Positions 17,201 to 24,437 of a stretch of 43,574 bases of DNA are shown piece after piece (position 1 is the first letter of the stretch; each line of letters opens with the position of its first letter). Source of the stretch: Alphaproteobacteria bacterium (GTDB taxonomy: Bacteria > Pseudomonadota > Alphaproteobacteria > UBA8366 > GCA-2717185); the NCBI GenBank assembly GCA_028822585.1, contig JAPKDL010000016.1, positions 1 to 43,574 of the forward strand. Direction: 5' to 3'. The position numbers and the translations under genes are program-made. A model generated the notes under the pieces. It worked only from the letters and a program-made list of their open reading frames with translations, did not search any database and was not told the origin of the DNA.

Positions 17201-17730
17201 AAGACTTGGCCCGCGCGGTCGCACGTTATTACTTTAAACTATTGACCTATAAAGATGAATACGAAGTCGCGCGGCTTTATACTGACACCGGGTTTATGGA
17301 TAAAGTGAACCAGGCTTTCGAGGGAGACTTCAAGCTGAACTTCCATTTGGCGCCACCGATCCTCGCCGATCGCAATCTGGACACCGGCAATCTGGAGAAA
17401 AAGTCGTATGGCCCCTGGATCATGCGGGCATTTGGCGTATTGGCGAAATTAAAAGGCCTCCGCGGCACCGCCTTCGACCCCTTCGGGCGTAGCGCGGAAC
17501 GACGCAGAGAACGCCAATTAATCACCGATTACGAAAGAACTGTTGGAGGTTTGCTGGAGTCGCTTTCGGCTGAAAATTACGAAATCGCCGTAGATATCGC
17601 AAGCATTCCCGAACAAATTCGCGGCTATGGCCATGTGAAGGAACGTCATATCAAAGACGCCAAGGCGCACGAAGCCGATCTCTTGAATGCCTTTCGCGAC
17701 CCAACGCGGCGTCTGGATGCGGCAGAGTAG
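14224..17730 (+). CDS. Indolepyruvate:ferredoxin oxidoreductase family protein (fused alpha-gamma subunits)
   Basis: An 1168-residue fused 2-oxoacid:ferredoxin oxidoreductase. The N-terminal third is the thiamine-diphosphate pyrimidine half (from about residue 25, with SGYRGSPLGGLD). FCSGCPHNTST near 437-450 and GDGTYLHSG to LFNDAVAMTGGQ near 502-543 form the TPP pyrophosphate/Mg half. A ferredoxin-like cluster follows: NELVCEGCGDCSVASNC near 638-655, with further Cys in NKDFSCVNGFC. GVGGTGIVTVGALIG near 733 begins the gamma domain, and the end is the DUF6537-type tail. Such enzymes oxidise aryl- or branched-chain 2-oxo acids to acyl-CoA in amino-acid breakdown, reducing ferredoxin. The gene stands alone. 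The frame is intact across 3.5 kb, which matters because short genes on both sides are decayed. Confidence 0.94.
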   Translation: MTATPKAATQNATVTLDDKYTLNSGRVFLNGMQALVRLPLMQRQRDAAAGLHTGGYISGYRGSPLGGLDQQLWQARPFIEKNHIKFQAGINEDLAATAIWGSQQVGMFPGTDYDGVFGLWYAKGPGVDRSGDVLRHGNLAGSSKNGGVLLLAGDDHTCKSSTTAHQTEFAFRDAMIPVLNPSGVQEFIDLGLYGWAMSRFSGCWVAFKVIAETADSSASIYVDPTRVDIVEPTDYEMPEGGLNIRWPDTPLEQEERLHRHKLDAVRAFARANKLDKTIFDGPKRRFGIVTAGKSYLDVRQALEDLGIDEAGAQAIGLSIYKVAMTWPLEPEGMRKFGEGLEEILVVEEKRSLMENQIKDQMYNWPADSRPHVVGKHDETGSWMLPSNGELTPGQIAKVIASRIGRFHTSPAIEERVAFVERSQARLAQIVSPLERIPYFCSGCPHNTSTKVPEGSRALAGIGCHYLSQFMDRETATYTQMGGEGGTWLGQAPFTSEKHIFTNIGDGTYLHSGLLAIRAAVASGSNITYKILFNDAVAMTGGQPLDDLLTVPSITHQLYGEGVGKIIVVTDEPDKYPIGVDFAKGVKVEHRDELDRVQKDIREIPGVTAIIYDQTCAAEKRRRRKRGTFPDPARRVFINELVCEGCGDCSVASNCLSVVPKETEFGRKRTIDQSSCNKDFSCVNGFCPSFVTIEGGQLRKPAALTPSESTTDLFPALPDPELPSVDDTYGILVTGVGGTGIVTVGALIGMAAHIEGKGCSILDMTGLAQKGGAVISHLRIAPSPDDIHAVRLASGGANVIIGCDMVVAAGRDALSSIAPGETHVIVNTHETIVGDFTRNPDMEFPTDKLEMTIAATAGKDHVDFVEATRLATTLLGDSIATNMFMLGFAWQKGTIPLTLDSIHQAVELNAVAVDANKRAFLWGRRAAHDLAAVEKRATPETTSPITDIATKLEDIVARRISFLTEYQNEAYARRYKDFVAAVQKNESRALPEGEDLARAVARYYFKLLTYKDEYEVARLYTDTGFMDKVNQAFEGDFKLNFHLAPPILADRNLDTGNLEKKSYGPWIMRAFGVLAKLKGLRGTAFDPFGRSAERRRERQLITDYERTVGGLLESLSAENYEIAVDIASIPEQIRGYGHVKERHIKDAKAHEADLLNAFRDPTRRLDAAE

Positions 17731-17772
17731 AAGAGATACAATTACTTAATACTCGTTTAGAAATTAACAAGC

Positions 17773-17913
17773 GTGCCCTCAAACCGTGTTGAACGTCGAT
17801 TAACCGCGATCCTCACCGTCGATATGATGGTGTATTCGCGCCTGATGAATTTGATGAAACAGGCACGATTGAACGCCGGCGGGCTCATCGACATGAGCTC
17901 TCTAACCTACATC
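17773..17913 (+). pseudogene. Class III adenylate/guanylate cyclase, N-terminal remnant
   Basis: A GTG at 17773 opens MPSNRVERRLTAILTVDMMV followed by YSRLM, which matches the standard start R-R-L-x-A-I-L-x-x-D-x-x-G-Y-S-R-L-M of class III nucleotide cyclases in alphaproteobacteria, with a metal Asp retained and Gly replaced by Val. The frame then shifts (1 to 3) and continues DEFDETGTIERRRAHRHEL, the family's usual next segment (D-E-x-G-T-x-x-R-x-x-x-H-R-x-E-L). Homology stops near the GapR gene, so only about 45 codons of a gene normally over 500 codons remain. Confidence 0.75.
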
Positions 17914-18152
17914 ATGCCCAACGCGGCTTTGTAAGTATCCAAAATGGCTTCAAGTTCCGAGCGATCATTGCTGTCCATTTTCCGCAACCTGATAATCTGG
18001 CGCATGACTTTAACGTCGAATCCATTGCCCTTGGCTTCGGCGTACACCTCTTTGATGTCTTCCACCAACGCCGCTTTTTCTTCTTCCAGCCGTTCGATTC
18101 GTTCGATCAACGACCGCAATTGTTCGCCCGTAACGCCGCCGACATCCGCCAT
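17907..18152 (-). CDS. gapR: GapR-like DUF2312 (UPF0335) DNA-binding protein
   Basis: An 81-residue DUF2312 protein: a long helix [20 protein letters not shown] (coiled-coil), then [22 protein letters not shown], the most conserved block, and a short C-terminal helix. In Caulobacter the family member GapR is a nucleoid-associated protein that clamps overtwisted, AT-rich DNA ahead of the replication fork. The family is nearly confined to Alphaproteobacteria, making it one of the best taxonomic markers here. It is monocistronic; its 3' end touches the decayed cyclase fragment coming the other way. A GGAG lies about 11 bases before the ATG. Function is transferred from the family. Confidence 0.93.
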   Translation of the reverse strand: MADVGGVTGEQLRSLIERIERLEEEKAALVEDIKEVYAEAKGNGFDVKVMRQIIRLRKMDSNDRSELEAILDTYKAALGMM

Positions 18153-18737
18153 GAAACCTGTACTCCCCGCATGTTCGCCATTTTAAAGAAATCAACAGCG
18201 ACGCTTTTAGCAGGAATGCGCGTCCGTTCAAAGACCCATTTCTGCTATACACTCGAAAGATATTTCTTAATTTATAGGATCATTAATACTCTTCAATGCA
18301 ATCATATATAATATACATTTCATCTTATACATAAAGATTACAGGGCCATCGTCACCATAGATAACCTCGATAACATCATTCCTAACAAAGAGGAATATCG
18401 CGTCTTCGTTACCCCCCGGCGCAATTTTCCGCCATTGCGCCGGCGGCTTTCGAGAGGGTCGCCGTTCCCAGTCGATATAGGCGGATTCCAATGCTTCGAT
18501 GAAGGAGGCGAGGGTTTCCCGATCTGTGACGAGCGGCTAACCAGCATTCCCGGGGAAACCAATATACCATGGGGCCGTTCAACAGCGTCGCCAGCGGCAA
18601 CACCTCAGCTAATTCCGCTCCGGACCAAACCCCTCGTCCCAGACAATAAGCCACCTAGAGCGCGGTTCCAGCCCACACGGCATATTTATAAACGGCATAG
18701 AACACGGCGACGGATCCCGCCCTCTTAGGGCACCGGC
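18153..18737 (-). pseudogene. Decayed region, remnants of unrecognised membrane-protein ORF(s)
   Basis: No intact gene is visible in this 585-base stretch. On the minus strand, frame pieces look like former coding sequence. MFYAVYKYAVWAGTAL is a hydrophobic helix running from about 18705 to a TAG near 18655; the frame continues past the TAG as VAYCLGRGVWSGAELAEV. After a frame change there is LASFIEALESAYIDWERRPS followed by a block ending near 18410. Between 18260 and 18400 the sequence becomes AT-rich. I do not recognise the family. The in-frame stop inside an otherwise smooth hydrophobic segment is the main evidence for decay. Confidence 0.35.
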
Positions 18738-19046
18738 TTAGTGACCATCCGGATGGCTGACCGCCAACTTCGCTAATTTGTCTGGTGAGGCCACGGACTG
18801 GTGTTTGTCCTTCCACTCGCCGTATGGCATGCCATAGACAATCTCGCGGGCATCTTCGTAGCCAACTTCCACACCCTTTTCCTCGGCCGCCGCCACGTAC
18901 CATTTTGACAGGCAGTTTCGACAAAACCCAGATAGGTTCATTAAATCGATATTCTGCACATCGGTACGTTCGCGCAAATGAGCAACCAGCGTTCGAAACG
19001 CGGCGGCTTCCAATTCAGTGCGCGTTTGGTCGTTAATATCAGGCAT
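18738..19046 (-). CDS. DUF1244 family protein
   Basis: A 102-residue protein of the DUF1244 family, found mainly in alpha- and gammaproteobacteria. The conserved core is NLSGFCRNCLSKWYVAAAEE (residues 38-57), with the Cys-x-x-Cys pair, followed by the DAREIVYGMPYGEWK block. The family is structurally a small helical protein with no agreed function; a metal or redox role for the CxxC is only a guess. The start has GAGGGAAAACG directly upstream, a strong ribosome site. It is not obviously co-transcribed with either neighbour. Confidence 0.93.
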   Translation of the reverse strand: MPDINDQTRTELEAAAFRTLVAHLRERTDVQNIDLMNLSGFCRNCLSKWYVAAAEEKGVEVGYEDAREIVYGMPYGEWKDKHQSVASPDKLAKLAVSHPDGH

Positions 19047-19154
19047 CGTTTTCCCTCAGCAAATAATTCATCACTGATTTAGGCCAATGGCGTTGAAATT
19101 GCGAGTCCTGCGTTGTGCCACTTGCGACAAATTATGAATCAACCAGACATAATA

Positions 19155-19595
19155 ATGCAAATTCGAAGCGTCGTTAAAACCGACCATAAGACATCCTGCG
19201 CCTGCTCAGCGGCCTTCTGGAGTATCGACTGGCCCCGACAAAACCTATCGCGAGCCCTTGGCGCAACTGTTGAACGGTGATCTCAGCACCGTCCTGATTG
19301 CCGAAGGAAACGTCGAATCCCTAGGGTTTATTATAATTATCTTCGTCCTAGAGCTACGGTATCCAGTGAATTCCACCCAAATCGAAGAATTGATCGTGGA
19401 CTCCCGGGCGCGCGGACGGAAACTCGGCATATCCCTGGTCAACACCGCCATAAACGCTGCAAGGTCTGCAGATTGTCGCGGAATTGATCTCTATGCACGC
19501 GAACAGAACTAACCGTTCAACGCAGGTTTGGATTTCTAATATACGAGGCTGGAATTACAGTTGAAACTGCTTTGAATTCGGCGCTACAGGAATAG
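19155..19595 (+). pseudogene. GNAT-family N-acetyltransferase, frameshifted pseudogene
   Basis: A complete GNAT domain can be read by changing frame at least three times. The ATG at 19155 gives MQIRSVVKTDH. LLSGLLEYRLAP comes next in another frame. DKTYREPLAQLLNGD then runs through STVLIAEGNVESLGFI and IEELIVDSRARGRKLGISL (the acetyl-CoA pyrophosphate-binding motif A, normally R/Q-x-x-G-x-G/A) in frame 1 to a TAA at 19510-19512. Finally VQRRFGFLIYEAGITVETAL follows in frame 3 to a TAG at 19593. Motif A is degraded too, with Lys-Leu in place of Gly-Ile. Total length matches a normal 145-150-residue acetyltransferase, so it was lost by small indels rather than deletion. The substrate is unknown. 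Confidence 0.82.
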
Positions 19596-19700
19596 TGTAT
19601 TGAAATTGCTGGGCAGTTGGTCCAAAAAGTTAAATAACGCTCATCCATTGTCTCAATTTCGGGCTACCTCATTGGCGGAAAACAACTGGAAGACCACGAC

Positions 19701-21119
19701 ATGAGACGGCTTCACCGTACGAAAATTGTCGCGACGCTCGGCCCCGCCACCTCCTCGGCAAAGATGATCGGCGCACTGTTTGACGCCGGTGTCGATGTCT
19801 TCCGCCTTAATTTTAGCCATGGCGAGCATGAAGACCACCGCAAGAATGTGGAGCATATCCGGGCGCTTGAAGCAAAAATCGGGCGCCCCGCCGCCATCCT
19901 TATGGATCTGCAGGGACCAAAGTTGCGCATTGGCGCTTTTACCGGCGACCAGATCACGCTGGAGCCAGGTGCGGCGTTCCGTTTTATTCTGGCCCCATGC
20001 GAGGGCGATGTGCATCAGGTAAGCTTGCCCCATAAAGAAATCTACGCTGGGATCGAATCTGGTACGGAATTATTGCTAGACGATGGCCGTTTGCGCGTGC
20101 GCGTCACCGACTGCGGCGCAGACTTCGCCGATTGTGAAGTTGTCACCGGCGGCGTCCTGTCCAACCGCAAGGGCGTCAACGTACCTGGCGTTTTATTGCC
20201 AATATCCCCCTTGACCTCGAAGGACCGCGCGGATTTACAGTTCGGACTGGATTTGGGCGTCGATCTGATAGGGTTGTCGTTTGTGCAACGCCCCGAAGAT
20301 ATCGCCGAAGCGCGACGCCTCATCGCGGGACGCGCAGGTGTGTTAGCCAAACTGGAAAAGCCCGCCGCCATCGATCATTTAGATGAAATTATCGAACTCA
20401 GCGACGCCGTGATGGTCGCCCGCGGAGATTTGGGCGTTGAAATGCCACCGGAAGATGTCCCGGTGCTGCAAAAACGTATAATTTTGGCCTGCCGGCAGGT
20501 TGGCAAACCGGTCGTCGTCGCTACACAGATGCTAGAATCAATGATCGATTCACCGACGCCGACCCGCGCCGAGGCCTCCGACGTTGCAACCGCTGTTTAT
20601 GACGGCGCCGACGCCGTTATGTTGTCAGCGGAAACCGCCGTTGGCAAATATCCAGTCGACGCGGCTGGCATGATGAACCGCATTATCGAACGCGTGGAGC
20701 GCGCGCCAAATTACCGCCGCGTCCTTTCCGCCGAAGAATTAGTGCCCGAAGCCACCGCCGCCGACGCCATCAGCGCCGCCGCACGTCAAGTCGCGCACAC
20801 CTTAAGCGCCGCCGCCATCGTGACCTTCACTACATCGGGTTCAACAACACTACGCGCCGCGCGGGAACGCCCAGAAGTGCCAATTATCGGATTAACGCCC
20901 AATTTGGAAACCGCCCGCCGGTTGGCCATTGTTTGGGGCGTGCATTCTATCCATTCCAGCGATGCACGGGATTTTCAGGAGATGGTCGACAAGGCCAGTC
21001 ATTTCGCCGTGGACGACGATTTTGCTAAATTTGGCGACCGCATAATCATCACCGCTGGCGTTCCCTTTGGCACGCCAGGCGCGACCAATGTACTTCGCAT
21101 CGCCCGCGTCACGGCTTGA
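19701..21119 (+). CDS. pyk: Pyruvate kinase
   Basis: A 472-residue single pyruvate kinase: phosphoenolpyruvate + ADP to pyruvate + ATP, the last step of glycolysis. Visible: RTKIVATLGPA at the start, RLNFSHG, MDLQGPKLRIG (B-domain entry), AKLEKPAAIDH with the catalytic-site Lys/Glu, VMVARGDLGVEMP (metal/PEP site), VATQMLESM and DVATAVYDGADAVMLSAETA. The C-terminal allosteric domain is present. Length and all catalytic boxes are normal. The start ATG follows GGAAG by about 8 bases. The rhodanese gene follows 23 bases downstream and is probably in the same transcript. Confidence 0.97.
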   Translation: MRRLHRTKIVATLGPATSSAKMIGALFDAGVDVFRLNFSHGEHEDHRKNVEHIRALEAKIGRPAAILMDLQGPKLRIGAFTGDQITLEPGAAFRFILAPCEGDVHQVSLPHKEIYAGIESGTELLLDDGRLRVRVTDCGADFADCEVVTGGVLSNRKGVNVPGVLLPISPLTSKDRADLQFGLDLGVDLIGLSFVQRPEDIAEARRLIAGRAGVLAKLEKPAAIDHLDEIIELSDAVMVARGDLGVEMPPEDVPVLQKRIILACRQVGKPVVVATQMLESMIDSPTPTRAEASDVATAVYDGADAVMLSAETAVGKYPVDAAGMMNRIIERVERAPNYRRVLSAEELVPEATAADAISAAARQVAHTLSAAAIVTFTTSGSTTLRAARERPEVPIIGLTPNLETARRLAIVWGVHSIHSSDARDFQEMVDKASHFAVDDDFAKFGDRIIITAGVPFGTPGATNVLRIARVTA

Positions 21120-21142
21120 ACTAGCATAGGAAACCCCAAACC

Positions 21143-22741
21143 ATGCCCCATGCGGCCCCGCGTATCGACGCCCCATCGCTCAAAATTATAATTAGCGACA
21201 AAAATGAACTAGCGATCATCGATGTACGCGAGGACGGGCAATTCGGATTATCACATCTGTTGCTTGCGGTTTCGGTACCCTACAGCCTCCTGGAAGCGCG
21301 GATTCTCCCCTTGGTCCCGCGCCGTGCTGCGCGAATGGTTTTGATCGACGCCAATGATGGCATTGCGGACAAAGCCGCAATACGTCTCGCTGCACTGGGC
21401 TATAGCGACATCTCCATCCTCGAAGGCGGCGTAGAAAGCTGGGAGGTTGCGGGATTCGAACTGTTCAAGGGCGTTAATGTGCCTAGCAAAGCCTTCGCCG
21501 AAGTGGTCGAACATGAATGCGGAACACCCACGATTTCCGCCGAGGAACTTCAGGCCATGTTCGATTCGGGTGACGATCTGGTCGTTCTGGACAGCCGGAC
21601 ACCTGCGGAATTCAATCGCATGAGCATTCCAAATGGGATCAATTGTCCAGGAGCCGAATTGGCGTACCGCGCCCACGACCTTGTCCCCTCGCCCGACACC
21701 CTTATCGTCGTCAACTGCGCCGGACGCACACGTAGCATCATCGGCGCGCAATCCTTGATAAACGCAGGCGTCAAAAACAAAATTGTATCCTTGCAGGGCG
21801 GAACCCAGGGTTGGGTGCTCGCTGGGCTAGACCTCGACCGGGGTCAGACCCGTGGATACGGCCCGGTGTCACCAGAAGGCGCGCAAAAGGCGGAAACGAA
21901 GGCAGCTCACATCAAAGCAAAGTTTAACGTCGTCTCAGTCAGTCACGAGACCTTGGCAGCCTGGAAAACAGAAGACCGCACGCTCTATCTGTTCGATGTC
22001 CGCGACGAAGAGTCATACAAATCCGGGCATATTTCAGGTGCTGTGTCCGCGCCGGGTGGCCAGTTGGTGCAAGCGATGGATTTGAAAGCTGCGACACGCA
22101 ACGCGCGCGTGGTCCTGATTGATGACGCTGAAATTCACGCGACTATCACAGCGCATTGGCTTCTTCAAATGGGTTGGGACGTCTATGTATTGGAAGGTGG
22201 GCTTGGCACCGCCACATTGGAAATCGGTGTCCCGGCGCCCGAAGATTATGCAGCCTCCAGCGACGCCGCCATCGAAACCATATCGCTGGAAAACTTGGCG
22301 GATGCGTTGAAGACAGGCGAGGCCATTGCCATCGACACCGACATCAGCCTCGACTACCGGTCAACGCGGTTGCCAGGCGCATTATGGTGCAATCGTGCGC
22401 GCCTCGACCAATTTATCAAGACACTGCCCATGGATCGCCAAATAGTGCTGTATTCGGAACACGAAACCCGCGCACGGCTCGCTATCAACGATGTCCGCGC
22501 GCTGACCGATGCACCCGTTAAATTGCTTAAAGGCGGACGGGAAGCCTGGAAAAAAGCGGGCCTACCAACCGAAGCCTCGCCCGATGCCCCAACGGACGAA
22601 GACTGCATCGATTTTCTGTTCTGGGTGCATGACCGACATTTAGGTAATGAAGACTCCATGCGTAGTTATCTTGCCTGGGAAGAACAGCTGCCCGCGCAAA
22701 TCGAAGCCGATGGCACCGCACAGTATCGCATCCTCAGTTAA
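21143..22741 (+). CDS. Multidomain rhodanese-like protein (four rhodanese modules)
   Basis: A 532-residue cytoplasmic protein with four consecutive rhodanese-like modules, roughly residues 8-115, 128-240, 265-375 and 390-480. Module 2 has DSRTPAEFNRMSIPNGINCP and an active-site loop NCAGRTRSI with Cys192. The corresponding loops of modules 1 (LIDANDGIADKAA), 3 (LIDDAEIHATITA) and 4 (LYSEHETRARLA) have Asp, Asp and Ser in place of Cys, so they are probably inactive. Related multi-rhodanese proteins transfer sulfane sulfur or bind substrates through inactive copies. The C-terminus carries a helical tail with LFWVHDRHLGNEDSMRSY, found in several such proteins. It sits behind pyk; the functional link to it is not obvious. 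Confidence 0.85.
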   Translation: MPHAAPRIDAPSLKIIISDKNELAIIDVREDGQFGLSHLLLAVSVPYSLLEARILPLVPRRAARMVLIDANDGIADKAAIRLAALGYSDISILEGGVESWEVAGFELFKGVNVPSKAFAEVVEHECGTPTISAEELQAMFDSGDDLVVLDSRTPAEFNRMSIPNGINCPGAELAYRAHDLVPSPDTLIVVNCAGRTRSIIGAQSLINAGVKNKIVSLQGGTQGWVLAGLDLDRGQTRGYGPVSPEGAQKAETKAAHIKAKFNVVSVSHETLAAWKTEDRTLYLFDVRDEESYKSGHISGAVSAPGGQLVQAMDLKAATRNARVVLIDDAEIHATITAHWLLQMGWDVYVLEGGLGTATLEIGVPAPEDYAASSDAAIETISLENLADALKTGEAIAIDTDISLDYRSTRLPGALWCNRARLDQFIKTLPMDRQIVLYSEHETRARLAINDVRALTDAPVKLLKGGREAWKKAGLPTEASPDAPTDEDCIDFLFWVHDRHLGNEDSMRSYLAWEEQLPAQIEADGTAQYRILS

Positions 22742-22759
22742 GGCCTAAAAATTCGAATC

Positions 22760-23115
22760 CTAGATTTCCTGCGCGATCTGCTTGGCCTTTTCATTAATCG
22801 CCTTCATATGGGGGTTAATGTCTAAACCCGCGCGAAAGGCTTTTAATGCCGACGCTTTATCTCCCAGGGCCTCATAGGTCACGCCGAGCCTCGCCAACGC
22901 GCCGAAGTGCCGGGGCTCCAGCGCCAGCGTATGTTTCACGTCCTCAATAGACCGTTTAAAGTTCCCCATCATGAAATGCAGCGTCCCGCGATTGCCCCAT
23001 CCCTATCCACTCGCGACAGGCGCGAACGATATCAGCGAATGTTTTACCCTGAATCGCCTCCATGGCGGGAAAACACAGCCAGAGAAGCCAAAAGCATAAT
23101 TCAACGCGTCGCACA
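22760..23115 (-). pseudogene. Secreted TPR protein, internally deleted and frameshifted
   Basis: The intact tail, MMGNFKRSIEDVKHTLALEP then RHFGALARLGVTYEALGDKA and a final helix, makes one and a half good TPR units. In the same frame upstream is WGNRGTLHF, the end of the preceding repeat, but its start is in another frame. That other frame reads from a GTG at 23115: MRRVELCFWLLWLCFPAMEA, a signal-peptide-like start, then IQGKTFADIVRACREWIG. Alphaproteobacterial relatives are about 180-200 residues long with a signal peptide and three or four TPRs. Here the middle seems lost and the ends joined out of frame. It lies directly downstream of glcF on the same strand. Confidence 0.62.
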
Positions 23116-23128
23116 GGGACTGGACCGC

Positions 23129-24436
23129 TTACAACGATAAGACGGGTAACATCGATAAAACGAGCGGTTTCGGGCCGCCACTCGCCCAATCTAAAAGCTC
23201 GACCGTATGCAAAACCGGTATATCCGCGCCACTGGCGATTTGCGTGATGCAACCGATATTGCCTGCCGCCACCACATCTGCGCCGGTCTTGGCGATATTT
23301 TCGATTTTTCGCTGGCGCAGTTTCTCCGCTAATTCAGGCTGCAGAATATTGTACGTCCCCGCCGACCCGCAACAAAGGTGGGCTTCCGACACATCGCGAA
23401 CGTCAAATCCTGCCCGCCGCAGCAATTCTTTCGGCAATGTGGTGATTTTCTGACCATGCTGCATTGAACATGCGGAATGATACGCGATAGTTGGCGCTTG
23501 GGGTTGCGACGCAAAGGATAGGTCCAGCGTGTCGATAAATTCGGTTACATCCAGCGCCATAGCGGAAATGCGCGCCGCGTCGTCCTTCAACGCCGCGTCC
23601 TTCCGGAACATGAACCCGTAATCCTTCACCGTCGTCCCACAGCCCGACGCATTGACCACTATGGCGTCCAACCCTTCACCTTCGATTTCCTGCGTCCATA
23701 CCCGAATATTCGCCGCCGCCTGCGCGTGACTCTCCCCCACCTTGCCCATGTGATGGGTAAGCGCACCACAACACCCCGCGCCCTTGGCGTGCACGACATC
23801 AACGCCATGCCGGGTCAACAATCGCACCGTGGCTTCATTTATTTGCGGACTAAGGACGGGTTGCGCACACCCCCACAACAACGCCACACGGGCCCGGCGC
23901 GCGCCCTTGGCCCGGAAAATCTGGGGGCGGTCCATGGATGAAGGTGACGTCGGCTGAGACGGTGCCAACCGTAACATCGCGCCCAACCGCCCCGGTGCCC
24001 ATTTAGCGAACGGTCGCGCCGCCCACGCCGCCAACAGCGCCACGCGGAACAATCCAGGACGCGGCAATAACGTCGCCAACACTTGTCGAAGGCAACGATC
24101 CATCAATGGACGTCTAAAAGTTCGCTCAATGTATGCCCGACCATGGTCAACCAGATGCATATAATCCACGCCGGACGGACAAGTCGTCATGCACGACATG
24201 CACGACAGACAACGATCAATATGTTTGACGATTTTCGGGCTCGCAGGCGCGGCTTTTTCCAACATGTCTTTGATTTGATAAATTCGTCCCCGCGGACTGT
24301 CCAATTCATCGCCCAACAATACATAGGTCGGGCAGGTCGCCGTGCAAAATCCGCAATGAACACAGGCGCGCAATATATCATTCGCGTTAGCGATATCGGG
24401 ATCTCCCATTTGCGCCAGGGTAAAATTGGTTTGCAT
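23129..24436 (-). CDS. glcF: Glycolate oxidase iron-sulfur subunit GlcF
   Basis: A 435-residue Fe-S subunit. Two 4Fe-4S motifs are at the N-terminus: CVHCGFCTATCP (Cys25, 28, 31 and 35) and CLSCMSCMTTCPSG about 50 residues later. Two CCG (cysteine-rich, heterodisulfide-reductase-like) domains follow, with GAGCCGALTHHMG and HLCCGSAGTYN. It passes electrons from the flavin subunits GlcD/GlcE to the quinone pool during oxidation of glycolate to glyoxylate. Its start is one base after the glcE stop, giving a compact glcD-glcE-glcF operon. Length and Cys content are normal. Confidence 0.96.
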   Translation of the reverse strand: MQTNFTLAQMGDPDIANANDILRACVHCGFCTATCPTYVLLGDELDSPRGRIYQIKDMLEKAAPASPKIVKHIDRCLSCMSCMTTCPSGVDYMHLVDHGRAYIERTFRRPLMDRCLRQVLATLLPRPGLFRVALLAAWAARPFAKWAPGRLGAMLRLAPSQPTSPSSMDRPQIFRAKGARRARVALLWGCAQPVLSPQINEATVRLLTRHGVDVVHAKGAGCCGALTHHMGKVGESHAQAAANIRVWTQEIEGEGLDAIVVNASGCGTTVKDYGFMFRKDAALKDDAARISAMALDVTEFIDTLDLSFASQPQAPTIAYHSACSMQHGQKITTLPKELLRRAGFDVRDVSEAHLCCGSAGTYNILQPELAEKLRQRKIENIAKTGADVVAAGNIGCITQIASGADIPVLHTVELLDWASGGPKPLVLSMLPVLSL

Positions 24437-24437
24437 G

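Noticed and set aside
22745-22765. TTCGAATCC resembling a tRNA T-loop
   Set aside because: No acceptor or anticodon stem can be formed around it.
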